Source: CAYRZL01 sp964428795
Lineage (GTDB): Bacteria > Bacillota > Clostridia > Lachnospirales > Lachnospiraceae
Length of the DNA: 64,000 nucleotides
Direction of reading: 5' to 3'
NCBI GenBank assembly: GCA_964428795.1
Contig: CAYRZL010000003.1
Coordinates: 13,451 to 77,450 of the forward strand
Part shown: positions 17,527 to 25,727 of the stretch, piece after piece
Layout of the letters: every line of letters starts with the position of its first letter
How positions within the stretch are numbered: the first letter of the stretch is position 1
Made by a program: the position numbers and the translations under genes
The notes under the pieces: model-generated
Told to the model about the DNA's origin: nothing
Database searches by the model: none
The model's input: the letters and a program-made list of their open reading frames with translations, nothing else

Positions 17527-20202
17527 TTAAAAATCAATTAAAAATAAAACAATATAAAACTTGACAAAACTTATCTATTATTGATATAAATATAGTTGTA
17601 TTACATAATGAACATGTAAAAACATTACAAAAATAGAAAAAAGTCATCAATGGAGAGATCTATTTATGAAATAATTTTTTTATGAGGAGGTTGTTAACCT
17701 ATGAAATTAGAAAAAGTCAAGAAAATAGGTATCAGTCTGACTGTGGCTGCTACGATGGTAGCCCCCTCGCTGACATCTATCACAGCGAGTGCAGCGTCAG
17801 ATTACGAGATTGCATTTCCAACGGAATCTATGAGTGTGGAAACCACGGATTCAGAGGGGCGCGAAATTATGACAACGCTGACCCAGCGTGCCGCTTCCGA
17901 AATCCCGCTGATATTCGGAGTCAATGTTATCTCAGGTAACATGTTCAGCGGTCTGCAGTATCTGGCTGGTACATCCGTAAATGAAAATCCGGATCCGTAT
18001 CTCTGGAATTACAACTATATGCAGGAGACCGGAAAGGAAGATCTGCCAAAAGGTACTTATTATGAGAATATTGGTAATGATCTGACAAATCCAAACGGAC
18101 TGTATCAGAGCGGCGGCGGAAACCAGGCTTATGGACAGTCTGTGGAATCCCTTGGAGGAGTGGGATACGCAGTGGGTTATCGTACCGACGTTGTATTTAG
18201 CTTTAATTCCATCCTGGTAGATCAGATTGACTGGGTACGCAGTCTGAAGCCCGGAGATACGTATTATCAGGAAGGTGATGAGAACTACAGCCCTCTTTTG
18301 GCAGATGTTCAGACCGCCGGCGTATCGGCTCGTCTTTATTCATGGACAGATCTGGGAAGTGCTCTGTCCGCTTACTTGGAAGAGCATACGGATCTGACCA
18401 CCCGTTATGACGATCCGGAGATTATCGGTAATGATGTGGCACAGTTCTCAGCAGGTATCCCGTATTATATCGCATCCCTGATTGCGGACGGTACTATTGA
18501 AAAGAAGACAGCGGCTTATGTCAGTGCAATTGATGAGTATACTCTGACATGTACGAATCCTGCCGCTGCAGGAAATGTAGCTGCCGATGTATATGCAGAG
18601 GTTTGCAACTTTAATTATATAACTGGAGACTATACGATAGAAAAATTGATGGAGGAGGATGTGGATCTGATCATTCTGGCAGCCAGCGGTTATGGTTATG
18701 CTAACTCGGGAAACTCTGGCGGAGCTACCGGCGGTGTCGGTGGTCCTGGCGGCGGCGGAGCCGCAAACACTTCCTCCAAACTGGACATCCTGAATGCAAT
18801 CGAAGCCTTGGGTTATACTGCTGATGAGACTCCGTTGGTAATGGATTCCAATACAGTCAGCGTACAGCTTGGCAACAATGGTTACAACTTCTCCCCGATC
18901 ACTCCAATGTTTATGCCTTATGTACAGACTTATGCTTATATGGATGAGCTGGCAGAAGTGAATGAGGCGATCAATCCGGTAGCCATGGTAGTATTTATGA
19001 TGGATGAGCTGGCTCACGTTACCGATGAGGCCTGCAAAGATGTTGCATTGTACTATATCGGAAGCAAATGGGATTCTGTAGACAGCGAATACGACAGAGT
19101 ACCGGATCTGGAGAATTATGTGTATGATAAAGATGCGATCATCGATGCAATCTATGACGGTGTAAATTATGCATTGTCCGGCGAGGCAGAGGAAAACGGA
19201 AACTATCTGATGCCTGCTTACAGAGCAACAGAGACAGCATACCAACTTCTGACAGAGTCTTCCACCACAGAGATTCCGGAAGAAGGTCATGATTATGTTA
19301 CGGTAGAAGTGAATGGCGTAACAAAATATCTGGATCTGACAGCTTTGATTGCATCTGACAGTGATGATGCAGATGATTCAGAGGATGATTCCGAAAGCGA
19401 CGGAAACAATGAGTTTAACTATGATGATATTCGTACAAGCTATGAAGCAATCATCGATTACTACAACACAAGCGAGTATGGCTATGGCGATGACCTTCAG
19501 ACAACACTCCAGAATTATGCTGACCATATGGTATTGCATGTATGGGAGCCGGATTTATCTGTAGAGGGATCTTATGTATATGATGATGAATCAGGTGATG
19601 ATGAAGTTGTAATTGAAGATGGTCTTACTGATACAGCAGCTGAAGACGGAAACTGGTATTACTACACAGATGGGGAGGTAAATACCTCCTATACCGGATT
19701 TGCTGAAAATAAAAATGGAAGCTGGTATGTGGAAAATGGTAGAGTTACATTCAAAACCAACAGTGTAATCAAAGACACCACAGGAGCTATCGGAACAAAG
19801 GGATCCTGGTATTATGTAGTAGGAAGTAAAGTCCGGACGGATTATACCAACGTAGCAAACTATAAGAATGCAAATGGCTGGTGGTACATCAAGAATGGTA
19901 AGGTAGACTTTACATATACCGGATTTGCATCCAACAAAAACGGCAGCTGGTATGTAGAAAAAGGTCAGGTTAAGTTCAATAAAAACAGTGTAATTAAAGA
20001 TACCAAAGGAACTATTGGAACAAAAGGAACCTGGTATTATGTAGTAGGAAGTAAAGTTCAGACCAGTTATACCGGCGTAGCAAACTACAAGAATGCAAAT
20101 GGCTGGTGGTACATCAAGAACGGTAAGGTAGACTTTAGTGCAAACACTGTAGCAAAGAACAAAAATGGCTGGTGGTATGTAGTTGGCGGAAAAGTACAGT
20201 TT
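17386..20202 (+). repeat. Tandem duplication, unit 1 (2817 bp)
   Basis: This segment, from inside the 3' repeats of the DUF6273 gene to the same point in the repeats of copy 1, recurs directly downstream at 20203-23019. I found no base difference on visual comparison, including the non-coding 174 bp. The junction falls in a 45-bp sequence common to all three genes (17341-17385, 20158-20202, 22975-23019). Confidence 0.9.
17561..17590 (+). promoter_or_regulatory. Promoter of the first 880-residue surface-protein gene
   Basis: TTGACA (17561-17566) and TATAAA (17585-17590) have an 18-bp spacer. The 16 bases 17551-17566 are identical to 3082-3097 ahead of the FecE-type ATPase gene. A second exact copy of this promoter lies 2817 bp downstream at 20378-20407. 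Confidence 0.7.
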
Positions 20203-20343
20203 GACTATACTGGTGTAGCGAACTACAAGAATGCAAATGGCTGGTGGTACATTAAGAAAGGAAAGGTAGACTTTACCTATACAGGAAAGGCGAAGAACAA
20301 GAATGGCACCTGGAATGTTGTAAAAGGAAAAGTGGTTTTCTGA
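17701..20343 (+). CDS. 880-residue secreted wall-binding protein, copy 1
   Basis: The signal peptide covers residues 1-32 (cut near ASA-AS). The N-terminal region (about 33-540) matches no family I know; it contains a Gly-rich loop (GGATGGVGGPGGGG near 345) after EEDVDLIILAASG, and the helical, aspartate-rich pattern faintly recalls type III binding proteins. An acidic linker (DSDDADDSEDDSESD) precedes a short helical part, and wall-binding NGWWYIK repeats fill 649-880. The last about 47 residues match the end of the upstream DUF6273 protein (FDYTG, KGKVVF) rather than copy 2. The SD GAGGAGG at 17684-17690 overlaps a small hairpin. I infer a surface capture or scaffold protein for the FecCD system. 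Confidence 0.85.
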   Translation: MKLEKVKKIGISLTVAATMVAPSLTSITASAASDYEIAFPTESMSVETTDSEGREIMTTLTQRAASEIPLIFGVNVISGNMFSGLQYLAGTSVNENPDPYLWNYNYMQETGKEDLPKGTYYENIGNDLTNPNGLYQSGGGNQAYGQSVESLGGVGYAVGYRTDVVFSFNSILVDQIDWVRSLKPGDTYYQEGDENYSPLLADVQTAGVSARLYSWTDLGSALSAYLEEHTDLTTRYDDPEIIGNDVAQFSAGIPYYIASLIADGTIEKKTAAYVSAIDEYTLTCTNPAAAGNVAADVYAEVCNFNYITGDYTIEKLMEEDVDLIILAASGYGYANSGNSGGATGGVGGPGGGGAANTSSKLDILNAIEALGYTADETPLVMDSNTVSVQLGNNGYNFSPITPMFMPYVQTYAYMDELAEVNEAINPVAMVVFMMDELAHVTDEACKDVALYYIGSKWDSVDSEYDRVPDLENYVYDKDAIIDAIYDGVNYALSGEAEENGNYLMPAYRATETAYQLLTESSTTEIPEEGHDYVTVEVNGVTKYLDLTALIASDSDDADDSEDDSESDGNNEFNYDDIRTSYEAIIDYYNTSEYGYGDDLQTTLQNYADHMVLHVWEPDLSVEGSYVYDDESGDDEVVIEDGLTDTAAEDGNWYYYTDGEVNTSYTGFAENKNGSWYVENGRVTFKTNSVIKDTTGAIGTKGSWYYVVGSKVRTDYTNVANYKNANGWWYIKNGKVDFTYTGFASNKNGSWYVEKGQVKFNKNSVIKDTKGTIGTKGTWYYVVGSKVQTSYTGVANYKNANGWWYIKNGKVDFSANTVAKNKNGWWYVVGGKVQFDYTGVANYKNANGWWYIKKGKVDFTYTGKAKNKNGTWNVVKGKVVF

Positions 20344-23019
20344 TTAAAAATCAATTAAAAATAAAACAATATAAAACTTGACAAAACTTATCTATTATTG
20401 ATATAAATATAGTTGTATTACATAATGAACATGTAAAAACATTACAAAAATAGAAAAAAGTCATCAATGGAGAGATCTATTTATGAAATAATTTTTTTAT
20501 GAGGAGGTTGTTAACCTATGAAATTAGAAAAAGTCAAGAAAATAGGTATCAGTCTGACTGTGGCTGCTACGATGGTAGCCCCCTCGCTGACATCTATCAC
20601 AGCGAGTGCAGCGTCAGATTACGAGATTGCATTTCCAACGGAATCTATGAGTGTGGAAACCACGGATTCAGAGGGGCGCGAAATTATGACAACGCTGACC
20701 CAGCGTGCCGCTTCCGAAATCCCGCTGATATTCGGAGTCAATGTTATCTCAGGTAACATGTTCAGCGGTCTGCAGTATCTGGCTGGTACATCCGTAAATG
20801 AAAATCCGGATCCGTATCTCTGGAATTACAACTATATGCAGGAGACCGGAAAGGAAGATCTGCCAAAAGGTACTTATTATGAGAATATTGGTAATGATCT
20901 GACAAATCCAAACGGACTGTATCAGAGCGGCGGCGGAAACCAGGCTTATGGACAGTCTGTGGAATCCCTTGGAGGAGTGGGATACGCAGTGGGTTATCGT
21001 ACCGACGTTGTATTTAGCTTTAATTCCATCCTGGTAGATCAGATTGACTGGGTACGCAGTCTGAAGCCCGGAGATACGTATTATCAGGAAGGTGATGAGA
21101 ACTACAGCCCTCTTTTGGCAGATGTTCAGACCGCCGGCGTATCGGCTCGTCTTTATTCATGGACAGATCTGGGAAGTGCTCTGTCCGCTTACTTGGAAGA
21201 GCATACGGATCTGACCACCCGTTATGACGATCCGGAGATTATCGGTAATGATGTGGCACAGTTCTCAGCAGGTATCCCGTATTATATCGCATCCCTGATT
21301 GCGGACGGTACTATTGAAAAGAAGACAGCGGCTTATGTCAGTGCAATTGATGAGTATACTCTGACATGTACGAATCCTGCCGCTGCAGGAAATGTAGCTG
21401 CCGATGTATATGCAGAGGTTTGCAACTTTAATTATATAACTGGAGACTATACGATAGAAAAATTGATGGAGGAGGATGTGGATCTGATCATTCTGGCAGC
21501 CAGCGGTTATGGTTATGCTAACTCGGGAAACTCTGGCGGAGCTACCGGCGGTGTCGGTGGTCCTGGCGGCGGCGGAGCCGCAAACACTTCCTCCAAACTG
21601 GACATCCTGAATGCAATCGAAGCCTTGGGTTATACTGCTGATGAGACTCCGTTGGTAATGGATTCCAATACAGTCAGCGTACAGCTTGGCAACAATGGTT
21701 ACAACTTCTCCCCGATCACTCCAATGTTTATGCCTTATGTACAGACTTATGCTTATATGGATGAGCTGGCAGAAGTGAATGAGGCGATCAATCCGGTAGC
21801 CATGGTAGTATTTATGATGGATGAGCTGGCTCACGTTACCGATGAGGCCTGCAAAGATGTTGCATTGTACTATATCGGAAGCAAATGGGATTCTGTAGAC
21901 AGCGAATACGACAGAGTACCGGATCTGGAGAATTATGTGTATGATAAAGATGCGATCATCGATGCAATCTATGACGGTGTAAATTATGCATTGTCCGGCG
22001 AGGCAGAGGAAAACGGAAACTATCTGATGCCTGCTTACAGAGCAACAGAGACAGCATACCAACTTCTGACAGAGTCTTCCACCACAGAGATTCCGGAAGA
22101 AGGTCATGATTATGTTACGGTAGAAGTGAATGGCGTAACAAAATATCTGGATCTGACAGCTTTGATTGCATCTGACAGTGATGATGCAGATGATTCAGAG
22201 GATGATTCCGAAAGCGACGGAAACAATGAGTTTAACTATGATGATATTCGTACAAGCTATGAAGCAATCATCGATTACTACAACACAAGCGAGTATGGCT
22301 ATGGCGATGACCTTCAGACAACACTCCAGAATTATGCTGACCATATGGTATTGCATGTATGGGAGCCGGATTTATCTGTAGAGGGATCTTATGTATATGA
22401 TGATGAATCAGGTGATGATGAAGTTGTAATTGAAGATGGTCTTACTGATACAGCAGCTGAAGACGGAAACTGGTATTACTACACAGATGGGGAGGTAAAT
22501 ACCTCCTATACCGGATTTGCTGAAAATAAAAATGGAAGCTGGTATGTGGAAAATGGTAGAGTTACATTCAAAACCAACAGTGTAATCAAAGACACCACAG
22601 GAGCTATCGGAACAAAGGGATCCTGGTATTATGTAGTAGGAAGTAAAGTCCGGACGGATTATACCAACGTAGCAAACTATAAGAATGCAAATGGCTGGTG
22701 GTACATCAAGAATGGTAAGGTAGACTTTACATATACCGGATTTGCATCCAACAAAAACGGCAGCTGGTATGTAGAAAAAGGTCAGGTTAAGTTCAATAAA
22801 AACAGTGTAATTAAAGATACCAAAGGAACTATTGGAACAAAAGGAACCTGGTATTATGTAGTAGGAAGTAAAGTTCAGACCAGTTATACCGGCGTAGCAA
22901 ACTACAAGAATGCAAATGGCTGGTGGTACATCAAGAACGGTAAGGTAGACTTTAGTGCAAACACTGTAGCAAAGAACAAAAATGGCTGGTGGTATGTAGT
23001 TGGCGGAAAAGTACAGTTT
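20203..23019 (+). repeat. Tandem duplication, unit 2 (2817 bp)
   Basis: This is the second copy of the 2817-bp unit, adjacent and in direct orientation. It carries the second promoter (20378-20407) and the second 880-residue gene up to its last repeats. Confidence 0.9.
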
Positions 23020-23160
23020 AACTATACAGGTGTAGCAAACTACAAGAATGCAAATGGCTGGTGGTACATTAAGAACGGTAAGGTAGACTTTACCTACACC
23101 GGAAGAGCAAGCAACAAGAACGGTACATGGAATGTGGTAAAAGGAAAAGTAAAATTCTAA
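20518..23160 (+). CDS. 880-residue secreted wall-binding protein, copy 2
   Basis: It appears identical to copy 1 from residue 1 to about 834, then differs in the final wall-binding repeats: FNYTG instead of FDYTG, IKNGK instead of IKKGK, GRASNK instead of GKAKNK, and a C-terminus KGKVKF instead of KGKVVF. The C-terminus of copy 2 is probably the ancestral one, since copy 1 took its end from the DUF6273 gene. Signal peptide, unrecognised N-terminal region, Gly-rich loop, acidic linker and repeats are as in copy 1. It has its own promoter and ribosome site. Its 3' flank differs from that of copy 1, and no terminator follows for about 175 bp. Confidence 0.85.
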   Translation: MKLEKVKKIGISLTVAATMVAPSLTSITASAASDYEIAFPTESMSVETTDSEGREIMTTLTQRAASEIPLIFGVNVISGNMFSGLQYLAGTSVNENPDPYLWNYNYMQETGKEDLPKGTYYENIGNDLTNPNGLYQSGGGNQAYGQSVESLGGVGYAVGYRTDVVFSFNSILVDQIDWVRSLKPGDTYYQEGDENYSPLLADVQTAGVSARLYSWTDLGSALSAYLEEHTDLTTRYDDPEIIGNDVAQFSAGIPYYIASLIADGTIEKKTAAYVSAIDEYTLTCTNPAAAGNVAADVYAEVCNFNYITGDYTIEKLMEEDVDLIILAASGYGYANSGNSGGATGGVGGPGGGGAANTSSKLDILNAIEALGYTADETPLVMDSNTVSVQLGNNGYNFSPITPMFMPYVQTYAYMDELAEVNEAINPVAMVVFMMDELAHVTDEACKDVALYYIGSKWDSVDSEYDRVPDLENYVYDKDAIIDAIYDGVNYALSGEAEENGNYLMPAYRATETAYQLLTESSTTEIPEEGHDYVTVEVNGVTKYLDLTALIASDSDDADDSEDDSESDGNNEFNYDDIRTSYEAIIDYYNTSEYGYGDDLQTTLQNYADHMVLHVWEPDLSVEGSYVYDDESGDDEVVIEDGLTDTAAEDGNWYYYTDGEVNTSYTGFAENKNGSWYVENGRVTFKTNSVIKDTTGAIGTKGSWYYVVGSKVRTDYTNVANYKNANGWWYIKNGKVDFTYTGFASNKNGSWYVEKGQVKFNKNSVIKDTKGTIGTKGTWYYVVGSKVQTSYTGVANYKNANGWWYIKNGKVDFSANTVAKNKNGWWYVVGGKVQFNYTGVANYKNANGWWYIKNGKVDFTYTGRASNKNGTWNVVKGKVKF

Positions 23161-23336
23161 GTATTTCCGGGTTGCTTTCATCTAAAACAGGATAAATCAA
23201 AGTGGTTTGTAAAAAAATAACGAAAAAGCAGATAATTTCAAGGGTTTTTTAGGCAAAAGAGAAAAAATTGGTTTTACCTATTGCAATTTATGAAAAATTG
23301 CGTTATCGTTATCACATACAAAGAAGTAATGAACAA

Positions 23337-23414
23337 GGGCGTTCCAAGTAACTGGAATGCCCTTCTTTATTACTAAGTATGTGAAAGAAAGCTCAGGTGG
23401 AGGTTTCTATTCGC
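23337..23414 (+). ncRNA. Candidate structured leader of glnN
   Basis: The glnN leader (23161-23487) is AT-rich and gene-free. It contains a GC hairpin, GGGCGTTCCA (23337-23346) with TGGAATGCCC (23353-23362) and one G-U pair, then a T-rich stretch and a second hairpin, 23381-23390 with 23404-23414, enclosing GCTCAGGTGGAGG. The second hairpin and its 5' flank recur, with pair-preserving changes, at 37025-37074 upstream of the S41 protease gene. Both copies end about 70 nt before the start codon. The first hairpin could act as terminator or attenuator. I cannot match the pair to a named riboswitch. Confidence 0.5.
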
Positions 23415-23487
23415 TGAATGGAGATATTTCATTCAGGAAGGAATGAAGTCAGACCAGGGGGATTTTATCGAAAGAGAGGATAAAGAG

Positions 23488-25602
23488 ATGAGTGAATACT
23501 TTAACGTGGTAGACATTTTCGGAGAAAACGTGTTCAATGACAGTGTAATGCAGGCTCGTCTGCCGAAAAAAGTGTATCAGAAGCTGAAACATGTAATGGA
23601 CGAGGGATCAGAGCTTGATCTGGAAACCGCAGACATTATTGCACATGAGATGAAGGAATGGGCGATCGAGCAGGGGGCAACCCATTATACCCATTGGTTC
23701 CAGCCATTGACTGGCGTGACAGCAGAGAAGCATGATTCTTTTATCACTTCTCCTGATGGAAGAGGAAAGATCCTGATGAGCTTTTCCGGTAAAGAGCTGA
23801 TCAAAGGCGAACCGGATGCTTCTTCCTTCCCGTCCGGTGGTTTGCGTGCCACCTGTGAGGCGAGAGGATATACCGCATGGGATTGTACTTCTTATGCATT
23901 TGTAAGACATGATGAAGCAGGAGCAACACTTTGCATTCCTACCGCATTTTGCTCCTACACAGGAGAGGCGCTGGATCAGAAGACACCGCTGCTTCGTTCC
24001 ATGCAGGCGATCAACGAGCAGTCATTGAGACTGCTGAGACTGTTTGGAAATACAACCTCCAAAAAGGTTATTCCGTCTGTTGGACCGGAACAGGAGTATT
24101 TCCTTGTTGACAGAGAAAAATATTTAAAGAGAAAAGATCTGATCTATACCGGACGTACTTTGTTTGGTTCCATGCCGGCAAAAGGACAGGAACTGGATGA
24201 TCACTATTTCGGAAGCATCCGTCCACGTATTGCGGCATTTATGAAAGACGTAAATAAAGAGCTCTGGAAACTGGGCGTTCCGGCAAAAACACAGCATAAT
24301 GAGGTTGCTCCTGCACAGCACGAGCTGGCTCCGATCTACGAGACCTGCAACCTGGCAGTAGATCACAATCATCTTGTAATGGAGATTCTGAAGAAAAAGG
24401 CAAACGAGCATGGTTTGCAGTGTCTGCTTCATGAGAAACCATTTGCGGGAGTGAACGGTTCCGGTAAACATAATAACTGGTCTATTACTACGGATGATGG
24501 TATCAACCTGCTGGATCCGGGCAAGACGCCTCATCAGAACAGGCAGTTCCTGTTGGTTCTTACCTGTATCATCAAGGCAGTAGACGTGCATGCAGATCTG
24601 CTTCGTGAATCCGCAGCAGATGTGGGCAATGATCACAGATTAGGAGCAAATGAAGCGCCTCCTGCTATTGTCTCCATTTATCTTGGAGATCAGCTTCAGG
24701 ATGTAATGGCTCAGTTGATCAGCACCGGCTCTGCGGAGCGTTCTCTGACAGGGGAAGTGTTAAAGACAGGTGTAGATTCTTTGCCGGATTTCATGAAAGA
24801 TGCAACTGACCGAAACAGAACATCCCCGTTTGCATTTACAGGAAATAAATTTGAGTTCCGTATGGTTGGTTCCCAGGATTCTATCTCTGCACCAAACGTA
24901 GTATTGAACACGATTGTGGCAGAAGCTTTTGCGGAGGCTTGTGATGTGCTGGAGAATGCGGAAGATTTTGATGAAGCACTCCATACTCTGATCAAAAAAC
25001 AGGCGATCGAGCATCAGAGAGTTATCTTCAATGGTGACGGATATTCCGATGAGTGGGTAGCAGAAGCTGAGCGCAGAGGTCTGCCGAACATCCGGTCTAT
25101 GGTAGATGCGATCCCGGCTATCGTGACAGAGAAAGCTGTAAATCTGTACGAGAGATTCGGCGTATTTACAAGAGCTGAGCTGGAGTCCCGTGCGGAGGTA
25201 TTGTACGAGAAATATGCAAAAGAGGTTAATATTGAAGCGAGAGCCATGATCAATATTACAAGCAAATCCATTATTCCGGCTGTTATCAAATATATTTCTT
25301 CACTGGCAAGCGGTGTAAACAGCGTGAAGGCGGCATGTGACTGTGACTGCAGCGTTCAGACAGATCTGTTAAAAGAGTGCTCTGCACTTCTGGCCCAGAC
25401 AAGAGAGGCTCTGTTAAATCTGGAAAAAGTGACGGACGCAGGTCTGGCAATGGAAGAAGGAAAAGAGCAGGCCGCATATTACAGAGATGAGGTAAAGACT
25501 GCCATGGAAGCGCTGCGTAATCCAATCGATAAGCTGGAAATTATTGTGGACAAAACTATGTGGCCGATGCCATCCTATGGAGATTTGATCTTTGAGGTTT
25601 AG
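23488..25602 (+). CDS. glnN: Type III glutamine synthetase
   Basis: From the ATG at 23488 the enzyme has 704 residues, the size of GSIII (GlnN) rather than the 440-470 of GSI. The start MSEYFNVVDIFGENVFND is typical of clostridial GlnN. Conserved regions include VGPEQEYFLVD near 208-218, KTQHNEVAPAQHELAP near 270-285, NGSGKHNNWS near 327-336 (ATP/glutamate site) and GSQDSISAPN near 460. It condenses glutamate and ammonia to glutamine in the cytoplasm. An in-frame ATG 45 nt upstream lacks this conserved start. It is monocistronic between a structured leader and a strong palindromic terminator. Confidence 0.95.
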   Translation: MSEYFNVVDIFGENVFNDSVMQARLPKKVYQKLKHVMDEGSELDLETADIIAHEMKEWAIEQGATHYTHWFQPLTGVTAEKHDSFITSPDGRGKILMSFSGKELIKGEPDASSFPSGGLRATCEARGYTAWDCTSYAFVRHDEAGATLCIPTAFCSYTGEALDQKTPLLRSMQAINEQSLRLLRLFGNTTSKKVIPSVGPEQEYFLVDREKYLKRKDLIYTGRTLFGSMPAKGQELDDHYFGSIRPRIAAFMKDVNKELWKLGVPAKTQHNEVAPAQHELAPIYETCNLAVDHNHLVMEILKKKANEHGLQCLLHEKPFAGVNGSGKHNNWSITTDDGINLLDPGKTPHQNRQFLLVLTCIIKAVDVHADLLRESAADVGNDHRLGANEAPPAIVSIYLGDQLQDVMAQLISTGSAERSLTGEVLKTGVDSLPDFMKDATDRNRTSPFAFTGNKFEFRMVGSQDSISAPNVVLNTIVAEAFAEACDVLENAEDFDEALHTLIKKQAIEHQRVIFNGDGYSDEWVAEAERRGLPNIRSMVDAIPAIVTEKAVNLYERFGVFTRAELESRAEVLYEKYAKEVNIEARAMINITSKSIIPAVIKYISSLASGVNSVKAACDCDCSVQTDLLKECSALLAQTREALLNLEKVTDAGLAMEEGKEQAAYYRDEVKTAMEALRNPIDKLEIIVDKTMWPMPSYGDLIFEV

Positions 25603-25622
25603 CCCCGAAGAATAAAATATTG

Positions 25623-25673
25623 ATGTTGATCACGGGTATATCTAATCCCCTTAGTTAGTATATACATCAACAT
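25623..25673 (+). other. Nested stem-loop in the glnN 3' region
   Basis: ATGTTGAT (25623-25630) pairs with ATCAACAT (25666-25673). Inside it GTATAT (25636-25641) pairs with ATATAC (25660-25665), and CTAA with TTAG around a TCCCC loop. This gives a three-level hairpin directly ahead of the terminator stem. It could be a processed 3' UTR element; no function is known to me. Confidence 0.5.
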
Positions 25674-25709
25674 GAAAGAAAGAGATCATTTTGATCTCTT
25701 TCTTTCATG
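25671..25709. terminator. Bidirectional terminator-like stem between glnN and lysR gene
   Basis: A perfect 18-bp stem, 25671-25688 with 25692-25709, has a TTT loop and lies between two convergent genes. The stem has A-rich and T-rich arms, so it can serve both directions although no separate T-run follows. Confidence 0.75.
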
Positions 25710-25727
25710 TCTCAGGAAGAAGCCTCA

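Noticed and set aside
17682..17939. An 85-codon frame starting MRRLLTYEIRKSQ overlapping the start of each 880-residue gene
   Set aside because: It is a +1 shadow of the signal-peptide region; its ATG overlaps the true ribosome site and the product has no features of a real protein.
18448..19290. A 280-codon open frame on the - strand inside each copy of the 880-residue gene (also at 21265-22107)
   Set aside because: It has no ribosome site or family resemblance and lies wholly within a strong secreted-protein frame; it is duplicated only because the unit is.
16989..23157. Regularly spaced repeats considered as a CRISPR array or minisatellite
   Set aside because: The repeats are coding, about 60 bp long with protein-level NGWWYIK conservation and no unique spacers.
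23367..23414. Known glutamine (glnA) riboswitch in front of glnN
   Set aside because: I could not match the conserved glnA-RNA core, and a related element stands before an unrelated protease gene.
25670..25710. Insertion-sequence end suggested by the 18-bp perfect inverted repeat
   Set aside because: There is no transposase or target duplication, and the location between convergent genes fits a bidirectional terminator.
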